This document shows positions 17,064-25,798 of a stretch of DNA of 64,000 nt, in pieces. The translations under genes were made by a program, and so were the position numbers. Each line of letters begins with the position of its first letter. Within the stretch, counting starts at the first letter, position 1. The DNA is from Demequina iriomotensis (lineage in GTDB: Bacteria; Actinomycetota; Actinomycetes; Actinomycetales; Demequinaceae): assembly GCF_000971395.1 (NCBI RefSeq), contig NZ_BBME01000020.1:1-64000 (forward strand), read 5' to 3'. Below the pieces are notes generated by a model. That model was not told the origin of the DNA, did not search any database, and was given only the letters and a program-made list of their open reading frames with translations.

Positions 17064-18356
17064 ATGCCCGGAGCAGTGATCGTCGGAGCCCAGTGGGGCG
17101 ATGAGGGCAAGGGGAAGGCGACCGACCTCCTCGGCTCGCGAGTCGACTACGTCGTGAAGTTCAACGGCGGCAACAACGCCGGGCACACGGTGGTGATCGG
17201 CGACCAGAAGTTCGCGCTGCACCTGCTCCCCTCGGGCATCCTCACGCCCGGCTGCACGCCGGTGATCGGCAACGGCGTCGTGGTCGACCTGCGCGTGCTC
17301 TTCCAGGAGCTCGACGCGCTGAACGAGCGCGGCGTCGACACCTCCGACCTTCTCGTCTCGAACGCGGCGCACGTCATCGCCCCGTACGCGCGCACCCTGG
17401 ACAACGTGACCGAGCGCTTCCTGGGCAAGCGCAAGATCGGCACCACGGGCCGCGGCATCGGCCCCGCGTACGCCGACAAGATCAACCGCCTCGGCATCCG
17501 CGTGGGCGACCTGTTCGACGAGACGGTGCTGCGCGACAAGATCGAGGGCGCGCTGGTCGCGAAGAACCACCTGCTGGTCAAGGTCTACAACCGCCGCGCG
17601 ATCACCGTCGACGAGGTCGCCGACGAGCTGCTGGCGTACCGCGACCGCCTCGCGCCGCACGTCACCGACACCTCGCTGGTGCTCAACAACGCCCTCGAGG
17701 CCGGCGAGACCGTCCTCTTCGAGGGCGGCCAGGCGACGATGCTCGACGTCGACCACGGCACCTACCCGTTCGTCACGTCCTCGTCCGCGACCGCGGGCGG
17801 CGCGTGCACCGGGTCCGGCGTGGGCCCGACCCGCATCGACTCCGTCATCGGCATCGCGAAGGCCTACACCACGCGTGTGGGTGAGGGCCCGATGCCGACC
17901 GAGCTGCTCGACACGTGGGGCGACCGCCTGCGCGACGTGGGTCACGAATTCGGCACCACCACCGGCCGTCCGCGCCGTTGCGGCTGGTACGACTCGGTCA
18001 TCACGCGCTACGCCTCCCGCATCAACGGACTCACGGACATCGTGCTCACCAAGCTCGACGTGCTCACCGGCATCGAGGAGATCCCGGTCGCGGTCGCGTA
18101 CGACGTCGACGGCGTCCGCCACCAGGACCTGCCGCTCGACCAGGCGGCGTTCGCGGCGGCCGAGCCGGTCTACGAGACGTTCCCGGGCTGGGACGAGGAC
18201 ATCACGGGCTGCCGCGAGTTCTCGGACCTTCCGCAGACCGCGCAGGACTACGTCAAGGCCGTCGAGGAGCTGAGCGACTGCAGGATCTCCACCATCGGCG
18301 TGGGTCCGGGTCGCGACGAGATCATCCAGATCAACGACCTGCTCCACGCCCGCTGA
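17064..18356 (+). CDS. purA: Adenylosuccinate synthetase
   Basis: A 430-aa GTPase that joins IMP and aspartate to give adenylosuccinate, the first committed step to [15 protein letters not shown] is the P-loop, followed by [44 protein letters not shown] and [11 protein letters not shown] are all present. The ATG at 17064 has GGGGAGAGGG upstream; an in-frame upstream codon would add six residues. The last 26 bp overlap the convergent ArsR gene. Confidence 0.97.
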   Translation: MPGAVIVGAQWGDEGKGKATDLLGSRVDYVVKFNGGNNAGHTVVIGDQKFALHLLPSGILTPGCTPVIGNGVVVDLRVLFQELDALNERGVDTSDLLVSNAAHVIAPYARTLDNVTERFLGKRKIGTTGRGIGPAYADKINRLGIRVGDLFDETVLRDKIEGALVAKNHLLVKVYNRRAITVDEVADELLAYRDRLAPHVTDTSLVLNNALEAGETVLFEGGQATMLDVDHGTYPFVTSSSATAGGACTGSGVGPTRIDSVIGIAKAYTTRVGEGPMPTELLDTWGDRLRDVGHEFGTTTGRPRRCGWYDSVITRYASRINGLTDIVLTKLDVLTGIEEIPVAVAYDVDGVRHQDLPLDQAAFAAAEPVYETFPGWDEDITGCREFSDLPQTAQDYVKAVEELSDCRISTIGVGPGRDEIIQINDLLHAR

Positions 18357-18627
18357 GCCCGACCTCCGCGAGCCACGCCGCCACGGACTCTCCTCCGCCG
18401 TCGTTGATGCTGTACCACCGCCACGTGCCGTCGGGCCGGTGGTCGACGAGCTCCGCGCGCGCGAGCACTCCGAGGTGCTGCGATGCGCGGGCGGGTGAGA
18501 TGCCGAAGGCGGCCTGAGCGGACAGGCTCAGGTCGCCCGCGTGCGTCCCTCCGGGCACGAGCCAGTCGATCATGGCGAAGCGCACCGGGTGGGCGAGCGC
18601 GGCGAGCGCGGTGAGCGGGCTGTCCAT
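18331..18627 (-). CDS. ArsR-family winged-helix regulator
   Basis: A 98-aa DNA-binding protein. The winged helix spans nearly all of it: [36 protein letters not shown] (recognition helix) and [14 protein letters not shown] (wing). No metal-binding Cys cluster is visible, so it may sense something other than metals. A TAGCGT box (18634-18639) lies 6 nt before the ATG. Its 3' end overlaps purA tail-to-tail. Confidence 0.82.
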   Translation of the reverse strand: MDSPLTALAALAHPVRFAMIDWLVPGGTHAGDLSLSAQAAFGISPARASQHLGVLARAELVDHRPDGTWRWYSINDGGGESVAAWLAEVGLSGRGAGR

Positions 18628-18633
18628 GGCGTG

Positions 18634-18639
18634 ACGCTA
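18634..18639 (-). promoter_or_regulatory. -10 box of the ArsR gene
   Basis: TAGCGT on the minus strand, 6 nt before the ATG at 18627. Confidence 0.5.
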
Positions 18640-19039
18640 CGGCGGGACATGTCGGGGAATGGACCGGGCTCGGGTCCTGCTGTGGAGAACCGCACGCATG
18701 GGTGGGCTGTGGGCGTCGCGTGGCGCGTGGGCCGGTGCTCCCCGATCGAGTCCGTCAGCGCAGGCTGAAACACGGCCGCACGGCGCGTTGCCGCCACGTG
18801 TGGCGGCAGATCCGACGTGGTCGTGCTTGACGCTGACATGAAGCTCCCGGTCGGGAGTGCGTGGGGGTGCGCGTGGCGGCGGCGCCCCTGGTGCGCTGGT
18901 TCGGCCACGGTTGACGTTCTCGGAAGAGAGGTGGCTGCCGCGCGCAGTCACGGACGCGCAAGTACAGCCGACCCGCCTCTCTGGGCACCCGAATTCTCCT
19001 CTTTCGCAGTAAATGTGGCGTAGATCACATTCCCACTGC

Positions 19040-19045
19040 TAGCGT
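19040..19045 (+). promoter_or_regulatory. -10 box of the secreted-protein gene
   Basis: TAGCGT preceded by an A+T-rich stretch and followed by a roughly 60-nt leader. The leader includes a one-mismatch GGACGATGCG copy (19088-19097, reverse) and GAGGGG upstream of the ATG. Confidence 0.4.
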
Positions 19046-19111
19046 GCGCGATAGGGCCATGCCCGGCGGGGAAGCAGAGGGCGAGCCCGCATCGTCTGAG
19101 GGGACACTTCG

Positions 19112-19984
19112 ATGAAGAAGTTGCTGCTGTGCGCGCTCGTGGCGGGCGCGTTCGTGTTCGGCACGGCGGGCGCCGCCGGGGCCACGACGGTCGCACCGAC
19201 CGACATCGCTGGCTGGAAGTCCGGCAACGCCGAAGCCGAGTGCGCGGCGATCGGGGACTTCCAGTACGCCTACAAGTTCGACGAGAAGAAGGACGCGAGC
19301 GGCGCGACGTACTTCGACCTGGCGGCGGACGCCTCGTTCGACGACGGTCACGTCAACCACCTCGCGCTTACCGCGCTCGACGCGAAGGGCGGGAGTGTGA
19401 GCTTCTCGGCCTCCGCACCGATCGGCGCAGTCATCGTCAAGGGCGGCACCCACGCGAACGTGTACGGCTACGCGCCGCAGGCGTCCGCGGACAGCGCACT
19501 CACGACCGCGCTCAACGTCAAGAGCGGCAAGGCCTACGGCGTCAGCCACATCACCTTCTGCTGGAACCCGCAGCCTGAGGTACCCGACACCGCGCCTGCC
19601 TGGGGCGACGGCACCCGCTACGTGGAGCTCGACTGGGCGATGTTCAGCAAGCCGCGCTACTGCGGCTGCACCACCTCGCAGGCCATCGACCTCATCGCGG
19701 CCGAGACCATCGACGTCGGCGACATCACCGTCACCAAGCACTACCCGCGCAACGCGCCTGCCTACATGACCGTCCACATCGTGCTTGCGGACGGCTACGT
19801 CTTCTCTCCGGACGACGCGGTCAACCTGTCCATCCAGTCCTACAAGACCACGCCGGAGGGAACCGCGCCGGTGGTGGACGACTTCGAGACGCAGGTGCAC
19901 ATCGACGGCGCCGAGGCGACGCTCACCGTGCCTCACGCCTCCTACTACGGGATATACGCGGTGATCGCGGGCAACTTCGACTGA
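19112..19984 (+). CDS. Secreted protein of unknown function
   Basis: A 290-aa protein with a clear Sec signal peptide (MKKLLLCALVAGAFVFG..., predicted cleavage after AGA at 24). The middle carries IGAVIVKGGTHANVYGY, then KAYGVSHITFCWNP, a module I have seen in exported proteins of varied bacteria but cannot name. A CGCTTSQ segment near residue 190 may be redox-active or disulfide-bonded. There is no membrane anchor or sorting signal at the C-terminus, so it is probably released. Lower G+C upstream hints at possible acquisition by transfer. Confidence 0.65.
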   Translation: MKKLLLCALVAGAFVFGTAGAAGATTVAPTDIAGWKSGNAEAECAAIGDFQYAYKFDEKKDASGATYFDLAADASFDDGHVNHLALTALDAKGGSVSFSASAPIGAVIVKGGTHANVYGYAPQASADSALTTALNVKSGKAYGVSHITFCWNPQPEVPDTAPAWGDGTRYVELDWAMFSKPRYCGCTTSQAIDLIAAETIDVGDITVTKHYPRNAPAYMTVHIVLADGYVFSPDDAVNLSIQSYKTTPEGTAPVVDDFETQVHIDGAEATLTVPHASYYGIYAVIAGNFD

Positions 19985-20013
19985 CGCGCCCTGCCTCGCA
20001 TGGGGGAGACCGG

Positions 20014-20039
20014 GGGCCGCATCCGTGAGGGTGCGGCCC
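20014..20039 (+). terminator. Terminator of the secreted-protein gene
   Basis: GGGCCGCA (20014-20021) pairs with TGCGGCCC (20032-20039) across a 10-nt loop, 30 bp after the stop. TCGCC follows instead of a T tract. Confidence 0.65.
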
Positions 20040-20069
20040 TCGCCATGCGGGCACTCGGGCGGCACCGCC

Positions 20070-20075
20070 TAGACT
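20070..20075 (+). promoter_or_regulatory. -10 box of purD-purC
   Basis: TAGACT, 7 nt before the GTG start of purD. With so short a 5' end there is no room for a purine riboswitch. Confidence 0.55.
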
Positions 20076-20082
20076 CGCTCGC

Positions 20083-21372
20083 GTGATCATCCTCCTGATC
20101 GGCACCGGCGCGCGCGAGCACGCCCTCGCCCGCGCCCTGTCCCTCGACCCCGCCGTCACGCAGCTGCATGCCGCGCCTGGCAACCCCGGCATCGCCACGC
20201 TCAGCACCGTCGACGGCGCTCCGGTGACGATGCACGGCGTCGACGCGCTCGACCCGGTCGCGGTCGCCTCGCTCGCGGCCGCTGTCAAAGCGGACCTCGT
20301 CGTGGTCGGCCCCGAGGCTCCCCTGGTCGCGGGCGTCGCGGACGCGGTGCGCGGCACGGGCATCCCCGTCTTCGGACCGAGCGGCAAGGCCGCGATGCTC
20401 GAGGGCTCGAAGGCGTTCGCCAAGGAGGTCATGGCCGCCGCGAACGTCCCGACGGCCGAGCCGCGCGTGTGCCGCACCTCCGCCGAGCTCGAGGACGCGC
20501 TCGACGCCTTCGGCGCGCCCCATGTGGTCAAGGACGACGGCCTCGCGGCGGGCAAGGGCGTGGTCGTCACGTCGGACCGCAAGGAGGCCCTCGCGCACGG
20601 CGAGGCGATCATCGACGCCGGCGGCGTGGTGGTGATCGAGGACTTCCTCGACGGCCCCGAGGTCAGCCTGTTCTGCCTGTGCGACGGCGAGACCGTGGTG
20701 CCGCTGCAGCCCGCCCAGGACTTCAAGCGCGCGCTCGACGCGGACCAGGGCCCCAACACCGGCGGCATGGGCGCCTACTCGCCGCTGCCGTGGGCACCCG
20801 CGGACCTGGTCGACGAGGTGGTGCGCGACGTCGCGCAGCCGACCGTCGACGAGATGGCCCGCCGCGGCACGCCGTTCATCGGCGTCCTCTACTGCGGCCT
20901 CGCGCTCACTTCCAAGGGCACGCGCGTGGTCGAGTTCAACGCGCGCTTCGGCGATCCCGAGACCCAGGTGGTGCTCGCGCGCCTCGCGACGCCGCTCGCC
21001 GGCGTCCTGCTCGCGGCGGCCGAGGGCCGTCTCGCCGAGCTCCCGCCGCTCGAGTGGCGGGACGATGCCGCCGTCACCGTCGTCGTCGCGGCACAGAATT
21101 ATCCGGACACCCCGCGCAAGGGCGACCCGATCACCGGTATCGAGGCCGCCGAGCAGGTCGACACCGTGCACGTGCTCCACGCCGGCACCGCGACCGATCA
21201 CACGGGCACGCTCCTGAGCAACGGCGGACGCGTGCTGTCCGTGACAGCGCTCGGCGCGACGCTCGCCGAGGCCCGCGAGCGGGCCTACCAGGGCGTCGAC
21301 AGCATCGTCCTGCCGGGAAGCCACCACCGCACCGACATCGCGGCGAAGGCCGCGGAGGAGGCGAGCGCCTGA
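20083..21372 (+). CDS. purD: Phosphoribosylamine-glycine ligase
   Basis: A 429-aa ATP-grasp enzyme making GAR from phosphoribosylamine, glycine and [19 protein letters not shown] is the N-terminal signature. [26 protein letters not shown] (ATP-grasp lid), [10 protein letters not shown] and [12 protein letters not shown] follow in family order. The GTG start is the first plausible codon after the -10 box. The stop shares a base with the purC ATG (TGATG). Confidence 0.96.
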   Translation: MIILLIGTGAREHALARALSLDPAVTQLHAAPGNPGIATLSTVDGAPVTMHGVDALDPVAVASLAAAVKADLVVVGPEAPLVAGVADAVRGTGIPVFGPSGKAAMLEGSKAFAKEVMAAANVPTAEPRVCRTSAELEDALDAFGAPHVVKDDGLAAGKGVVVTSDRKEALAHGEAIIDAGGVVVIEDFLDGPEVSLFCLCDGETVVPLQPAQDFKRALDADQGPNTGGMGAYSPLPWAPADLVDEVVRDVAQPTVDEMARRGTPFIGVLYCGLALTSKGTRVVEFNARFGDPETQVVLARLATPLAGVLLAAAEGRLAELPPLEWRDDAAVTVVVAAQNYPDTPRKGDPITGIEAAEQVDTVHVLHAGTATDHTGTLLSNGGRVLSVTALGATLAEARERAYQGVDSIVLPGSHHRTDIAAKAAEEASA

Positions 21373-22268
21373 TGCCCGGCCACGCGACCCCGCCCGCGCA
21401 CCTCGAGCTCGAGGGCTGGCGCCACGTCTACAGCGGCAAGGTCCGCGACCTCTACGAGCCGGCCGCGCCGCACCCGCGCGGCGACGTGGTGCTCGTGGTC
21501 GCCTCCGACCGCATCAGCGCGTACGACTGGGTGCTGCCGACCGAGATCCCCGGCAAGGGCGGCATCCTCACCGGCCTGAGCCTGTGGTGGTTCGACCAGG
21601 TCATCGACATCGTCGCCAACCACACCGTCGAGGCGCCCGTCCCGACCGAGGTCGAAGGTCGCGCGATGGTCTGCAAACGGCTCGACATGTTCCCCGTCGA
21701 GTGCGTCGCCCGCGGCTACCTCACGGGTTCGGGCCTGGTCGAGTACCGCCAGAGCGGCACGGTGTGCGGCATCCCCCTGCCCCCGGGCCTGGTCGACGGG
21801 TCGCGCCTGCCCGAGCCGATCTTCACCCCCGCGACCAAGGCCGCGGTGGGCGAGCATGACGAGAACGTCGACTTCGACGCGGTGGTCGCGCTCATCGGCC
21901 TCGAGGACGCGACCGCGCTGCGCGATCTCACCCTGGCGCTCTACACGCGCGCCCACGAGATCGCGGCCGCCAAGGGCATCATCCTCGCCGACACCAAGTT
22001 CGAGTTCGGTCGCGACGGCTCCGGCGCGATCATCCTGGGCGACGAGGTCCTCACGCCCGACAGCTCCCGCTTCTGGCCCGCCGACGAGTGGGAGCCCGGC
22101 CACGCCCAGCCCAGCTACGACAAGCAGTTCGTGCGCGACTGGCTGACCTCCGCGGAGTCGGGCTGGGACAAGAGCTCGGACGTCGCGCCGCCGGCCCTGC
22201 CCGCGGAGGTGGTCGAGCGCACGCGCGGCCGCTACCTCGAGGCCTTCGACCGGCTGGCGAAGCACTGA
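21372..22268 (+). CDS. purC: Phosphoribosylaminoimidazole-succinocarboxamide synthase
   Basis: A 298-aa enzyme condensing CAIR with aspartate to give SAICAR. YSGKVRDLYE, VASDRISAYDW, CVARGYLTGSG, ILADTKFEFG and the DSSRFWP motif are all present. Length matches the longer PurC form common in actinobacteria. It is translationally coupled to purD. Confidence 0.96.
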   Translation: MPGHATPPAHLELEGWRHVYSGKVRDLYEPAAPHPRGDVVLVVASDRISAYDWVLPTEIPGKGGILTGLSLWWFDQVIDIVANHTVEAPVPTEVEGRAMVCKRLDMFPVECVARGYLTGSGLVEYRQSGTVCGIPLPPGLVDGSRLPEPIFTPATKAAVGEHDENVDFDAVVALIGLEDATALRDLTLALYTRAHEIAAAKGIILADTKFEFGRDGSGAIILGDEVLTPDSSRFWPADEWEPGHAQPSYDKQFVRDWLTSAESGWDKSSDVAPPALPAEVVERTRGRYLEAFDRLAKH

Positions 22269-22324
22269 CCGCGCCCACGGAGGCCCGCACCCAACGAATC
22301 GGCGACCAGGCGCGTCCTACCAGC

Positions 22325-22792
22325 ATGGGACGCATGCCGGTGGTGGCGATGGTGGCGGTGCTCGGTGCGCTGGTGCTCGGCACGCTGCTGAGCGCGTGCG
22401 CGCAGTCGCCCGACCCCGGCGACGGCGGCGTGGAGTACGGCGAGACGCTCGACCTGGGCGTCCCCGGCCCGTTGATGGAGACGGTCGAGGGTGTCGCCGG
22501 CTACCCCGCGTGCGGCAACGAGCCGATCGAGCACGACGGCACCACGTGGTATCCGTTCGAGCCGGCGAACCTCGACGCGTTCCCGGAGGTCGTGGCGATG
22601 GCCGCCGTGGGCGGCGGCATGGGCGGCGGGACGATGCGCATCGTCCTGCCCGCGGTCGCGGCGCCCGGTCCCGGGGACGACGTGGGCACGCTCACCGTCT
22701 ACGAGGGCGGGCTTGCGCACTGGATCTCCGACAGCGGCGAGCTCGAGACATGGCTCACCGACCGCCGCCTCACCTACGACTGGGTCTGCTGA
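22325..22792 (+). CDS. Small lipoprotein
   Basis: A 155-aa exported lipoprotein. The signal peptide ends in the lipobox LSAC (Cys about 25), followed by a short Asp/Gly-rich linker and a compact domain of about 110 residues that I do not recognise. A second ATG three codons on could be the real start. The TMRIVL segment is encoded by a perfect 18-bp palindrome made of two overlapping GGACGATGCG words (22629-22646). It is convergent with the TRIC gene, 3 bp between stops. Confidence 0.6.
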   Translation: MGRMPVVAMVAVLGALVLGTLLSACAQSPDPGDGGVEYGETLDLGVPGPLMETVEGVAGYPACGNEPIEHDGTTWYPFEPANLDAFPEVVAMAAVGGGMGGGTMRIVLPAVAAPGPGDDVGTLTVYEGGLAHWISDSGELETWLTDRRLTYDWVC

Positions 22793-22795
22793 CCG

Positions 22796-23503
22796 CTACG
22801 CGTGGCTCTCGGTCTGGAGCTCGCGCTTCTGGACCGTCGCGACCGACGGCACGCCCCAGCCGCGCGTGAGCGACAGGGCGCGCAGCGCGAGGATCACCAG
22901 CAGGGCGACCCAGAACACGGCCAGCGGCGGCAGGCCCAGCGCCCACATCGCCCAGAACGTGAACGCGCCGCCCAGCGCGGCGGTCGCATAGAGCTGCCCG
23001 TTCCAGAACACCTCGGGGACCTGCGCCGCGAACAGGTCGCGCAGGATGCCGCCGCCCACGCCGTTGGCGACGCCGACGATCATCGCGGCCACCGGGCTCG
23101 CGCCCGCGTCGAGCGCGATGCCCGTGCCGATGACCACGAAGATCGCCAGCCCGAGCGCGTCCGAGTACTCGACGATGCGGTGGCGCGCGAAGGCGCCCAG
23201 GTCCCGCCGCCGCGCGAAAGGCGCGATGGCGAGCGCGGTCACGATGGCGACGACGACCAGCGTGGGGTTCTCGATCCAGAACACGGGCTGGCGGAGCAGG
23301 AGGTCGCGCATCGTGCCCCCGCCCACGGCCACGAGGCTTGCGAGCACCACGGCGCCCACCAGGTCCATGCGGCGTCGGCTCGCCGCGACCGCACCCGAGA
23401 TCGCGAAGGCGACGGTGCCGAGGTACTCGAGCACGAGCCGCAGCGTGCCGAGCGCATGCTCGAGCAGCATGTCGGGCGCGACAGCGGTGATGAGGTGGTC
23501 CAT
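22796..23503 (-). CDS. TRIC-type cation channel family protein (UPF0126)
   Basis: A 235-aa membrane protein with about seven transmembrane helices in two similar halves. Each half carries the glycine-rich family motif: VLASLVAVGGGTMRDLLL and VGVANGVGGGILRDLF. Bacterial TRIC homologues are potassium channels; older annotations call them YadS/UPF0126. The ATG at 23503 has GGAG at the right distance, while an in-frame upstream codon lacks one. Confidence 0.88.
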   Translation of the reverse strand: MDHLITAVAPDMLLEHALGTLRLVLEYLGTVAFAISGAVAASRRRMDLVGAVVLASLVAVGGGTMRDLLLRQPVFWIENPTLVVVAIVTALAIAPFARRRDLGAFARHRIVEYSDALGLAIFVVIGTGIALDAGASPVAAMIVGVANGVGGGILRDLFAAQVPEVFWNGQLYATAALGGAFTFWAMWALGLPPLAVFWVALLVILALRALSLTRGWGVPSVATVQKRELQTESHA

Positions 23504-23593
23504 GGGAGGCTCCGTTCGGGGGACCCTCAAGGGTATGCGACCTGCCTGCTAACGTGAGCGCGCACGGGACGTGGAGGGACCGAGGGGCACGGC

Positions 23594-24043
23594 ATGCGAG
23601 CGGTGACGGCTGCGCTGATGACGGCGGTGCTGGCGACCGGGCTGGGCGGCTGCGCGCTGCTCGGCGTCGCGCAGGTCGCGAGCCTGCGGCTCGAGGTGGG
23701 GGAGTGCGTGGACAACCCGGTGCTCTTCGAGGAGGAGGCCGAGCAGGACGTCGAGACGCTGCCGCGCGTCGACTGCGCCGACCCTCACGACGGCGAGGTC
23801 TACCACGTCGAGGACGTCGAGTCGGACAGCCTCCCCGCCGACGTCGCCGAGACCGCGGAGCAGGCCTGCTACGAGGCCTACGAGGGCTTCGTCGGGATCG
23901 CCTACGAGGACTCGGTGTACTACTTCTCCGCGCTGTACCCGACGGAGGACTCGTGGCAGCTGGGCGACCGCCAGATCGCGTGCGTCATCACGGGCGACAT
24001 CGACGTCAAGTTCGAGGGCTCGCTCGCAGGCGTGGGCGAGTAG
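23594..24043 (+). CDS. Septum-formation-domain lipoprotein
   Basis: A 149-aa lipoprotein with lipobox LGGC (Cys about 20). The mature part has the septum-formation family pattern VGECVDNP ... RVDCADPHDGEVYHV ... QACYEAYEGFVG ... QIACVITG, with four Cys likely forming two disulfides. It is related in pattern to the membrane-anchored protein at 6454-7062. GAGGGG precedes the ATG, and TAACGT around 23550 is a likely -10. It lies immediately before purS without evident functional link. Confidence 0.72.
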   Translation: MRAVTAALMTAVLATGLGGCALLGVAQVASLRLEVGECVDNPVLFEEEAEQDVETLPRVDCADPHDGEVYHVEDVESDSLPADVAETAEQACYEAYEGFVGIAYEDSVYYFSALYPTEDSWQLGDRQIACVITGDIDVKFEGSLAGVGE

Positions 24044-24053
24044 CACGCGCCGG

Positions 24054-24059
24054 TAGACT
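24054..24059 (+). promoter_or_regulatory. -10 box of purS-purQ
   Basis: TAGACT, identical to the purD box, 6 nt before the purS ATG. Confidence 0.55.
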
Positions 24060-24065
24060 TCCCGC

Positions 24066-24323
24066 ATGGCCACGATCCTCGTCCACGTCATGCCCAAGCC
24101 CGAGATCCTCGACCCGCAGGGCAAGGCCGTCGGCGCCGCGCTCCCGCGCCTCGGCTTCGAGGGCGTCGCGCAGGTCCGCCAGGGCAAGCGCTTCGAGCTC
24201 ACCATCGACGGCGAGGTGACCGATGAGGTCCTCGCGAAGGTGCGCGAGGCCGCCGAGACGCTGCTGAGCAACCCGGTCATCGAGGACGTCGTCGAGGTGA
24301 CGGTCGCGCAGGAGCCGGCGTGA
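24066..24323 (+). CDS. purS: FGAM synthase subunit PurS
   Basis: An 85-aa small subunit of formylglycinamidine ribonucleotide synthase, which bridges PurQ and Pur[21 protein letters not shown], then VRQGKRFEL and [10 protein letters not shown] are typical. The stop overlaps the purQ GTG (GTGA). The matching PurL subunit is encoded at 58501, far away. Confidence 0.95.
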   Translation: MATILVHVMPKPEILDPQGKAVGAALPRLGFEGVAQVRQGKRFELTIDGEVTDEVLAKVREAAETLLSNPVIEDVVEVTVAQEPA

Positions 24324-25024
24324 CCGCGCGCATCGGCGTCGTCACCTTCCCGGGGACGCTCGACGACCGCGATGCCGCCCGCGCGGTGCGGCTCGCCGGC
24401 GCCGAGGCCGTCAACCTGTTCCACGCGGACGCCGACCTCAAGGGCGTCGACGCGGTGGTGCTGCCCGGCGGCTTCTCCTACGGCGACTACCTGCGCGCCG
24501 GTGCGATCGCGCGCTTCGCGCCCATCATGGAGAAGGTGGTCGACGCGGCCCACGGCGGCATGCCCGTGCTGGGCATCTGCAACGGCTTCCAGGTGCTGAC
24601 CGAGGTCCACCTGCTGCCCGGCTCGATGATCAAGAACGAGCACCTGCACTTCATCTGCCGCGACCAGACGCTTCGCGTCGAGAACGCGGAGACGGCCTGG
24701 ACGACCGAGTACCAGGATGGCGAGGAGATCGTCATCCCGCTGAAGAACCAGGACGGCCAGTACGTCGCGGACGAGTCGACGCTCGACATGCTCGAGGGCG
24801 AGGGCCGCGTCGCGTTCCGCTACGTCGGCTGGAACCCCAACGGCTCGCGCCGCGACATCGCTGGCATCACCAACGAGCGCGGCAACGTCGTGGGCCTCAT
24901 GCCTCACCCCGAGCACGCGGTCGAGGCCGGCTTCGGTCCCGACTCGCGCGAGGCGGGCCGCACCGGCACCGATGGTCTGGCGTTCTTCACCTCGGCGATC
25001 AAGGGCCTGCTCGCGACCGCGTAG
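24320..25024 (+). CDS. purQ: FGAM synthase glutaminase subunit PurQ
   Basis: A 234-aa class I glutamine amidotransferase that supplies ammonia to PurL. The nucleophile Cys87 is in GICNGFQVL. The His-Glu pair is in [29 protein letters not shown] is the oxyanion region. The GTG start is fixed by its overlap with the purS stop. Confidence 0.96.
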   Translation: MTARIGVVTFPGTLDDRDAARAVRLAGAEAVNLFHADADLKGVDAVVLPGGFSYGDYLRAGAIARFAPIMEKVVDAAHGGMPVLGICNGFQVLTEVHLLPGSMIKNEHLHFICRDQTLRVENAETAWTTEYQDGEEIVIPLKNQDGQYVADESTLDMLEGEGRVAFRYVGWNPNGSRRDIAGITNERGNVVGLMPHPEHAVEAGFGPDSREAGRTGTDGLAFFTSAIKGLLATA

Positions 25025-25033
25025 CCCGCCCGT

Positions 25034-25076
25034 TCCACCCGCACCACCCGCACCACCCGCACCGACCCCACCACCG
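25034..25076. repeat. Short CACCCGCAC tandem repeat
   Basis: Three to four imperfect copies of a 9-bp unit between purQ and the kinase gene, running straight into ATGGGGC-box repeat C. A similar C-rich tandem run (CCCCGGCAC type, about 37775-37830) precedes repeat copy D. Confidence 0.5.
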
Positions 25077-25086
25077 GTCGCCACCC

Positions 25087-25149
25087 GAATGGGGCGCCTG
25101 TGGTCGCTTCCGAGAGGTCCGCGTCTCCCATGGGGCACTCACCGTCGGT
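25087..25149 (+). repeat. ATGGGGC-box repeat, copy C (half element)
   Basis: Two direct ATGGGGC boxes at 25089 and 25130, again exactly 41 bp apart. There are no inverted partners, so this is half of the full element. The second box with its CACTCACCGTCGG tail provides the ATG and next codons of the kinase gene. Confidence 0.7.
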
Positions 25150-25798
25150 CCTCACGGCGCTCGCCGATGCGGTGGCGACGGCCGCATCGTCCCTCACCCA
25201 TCCGCTGCGCGTGGGGCTGGACGGCGCCGACGGCGCCGGCAAGACCACGATGCGGGGCGCGTTGGCGGCCGAGCTGCGCGGGCGCGGCGCGGACGTGATC
25301 GAGGCCAGCCTCGACGACTTCCACCATCCGCGCGCCCACCGCTACCGGCAGGGACGCGACTCGTGGCGGGGCTACACCGACGACGCGTTCGACCTGGCCC
25401 GCGCGCGCCGCGACCTGCTCGACCCGCTGGGTCCGGGCGGGAACCTGCGCTTCCGCACGCGCTCGCTCGACCTCGCCGCCGACCGCGAGGTCGACGATCC
25501 ATGGCGGGAGGCGCGCGCCGACGCCATCGTGCTCGTCGACGGCGTCATGCTCCAGCGGCCCGAGCTCGCCGGGGCGTTCGACCGGGTGGTCCTCCTCGAG
25601 GCGTCCGAGCCCGAGCGGTACCGCCGCCTGGCGATCCGCGACGGCGCCGACCCGGAGCCGGAGGCCCGCGACAACCTGCGCTACACGCTTGCGCATCGTC
25701 ACTACCGGGCGTTCTGCCGCCCGGTGGACCGCGCCGACATCGTGATCGACAACGAGGACGCCGCCGCGCCCCGCATCCTGACAGGAGCCCGACCATGA
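25130..25798 (+). CDS. Uridine kinase-like P-loop protein
   Basis: A 222-aa nucleoside or phosphoribulo-kinase-like protein. The P-loop is GLDGADGAGKTT (about 30-41), followed by the SLDDFHHPR segment (family DDFY-type substrate site), RDSWRGYTDDAFD, and a Walker-B-like IVLVDGVML. I chose the ATG at 25130; it lies inside a repeat element and encodes MGHSPSV. A GTG at 25100 would add ten residues and cross more of the repeat. The stop overlaps the next ATG. Confidence 0.75.
   Translation: MGHSPSVLTALADAVATAASSLTHPLRVGLDGADGAGKTTMRGALAAELRGRGADVIEASLDDFHHPRAHRYRQGRDSWRGYTDDAFDLARARRDLLDPLGPGGNLRFRTRSLDLAADREVDDPWREARADAIVLVDGVMLQRPELAGAFDRVVLLEASEPERYRRLAIRDGADPEPEARDNLRYTLAHRHYRAFCRPVDRADIVIDNEDAAAPRILTGARP

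Larger units (their letters stand above)
18628..19111. other. 484-bp intergenic region with a tight palindrome
   Basis: No gene is supported. It begins with the divergent -10 of the ArsR gene. TGCCGCCAC-GT-GTGGCGGCA is a 20-bp palindrome at 18789-18808. AGAGAGG (18925-18931) and CCTCTCT (18976-18982) form a loose inverted repeat. From about 18990 the sequence is noticeably richer in A+T, up to the promoter region of the secreted-protein gene. Confidence 0.6.

Noticed and set aside
15912..18347. Long open frame of about 800 codons on the minus strand opposite fbaA and purA
   Set aside because: It is the antisense shadow of two highly conserved genes. Its translation is rich in His, Arg, Val and Asp in the way expected of reversed G+C-rich codons.
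18817..19023. 68-codon frame in the 484-bp gap
   Set aside because: No ribosome-binding site, no recognisable motif and unlike codon use; it crosses the A+T-rich promoter region.
20040..20083. Purine riboswitch or PurR box upstream of purD and purS
   Set aside because: Both transcripts look leaderless, and no conserved junction or PurR-like repeat is visible.
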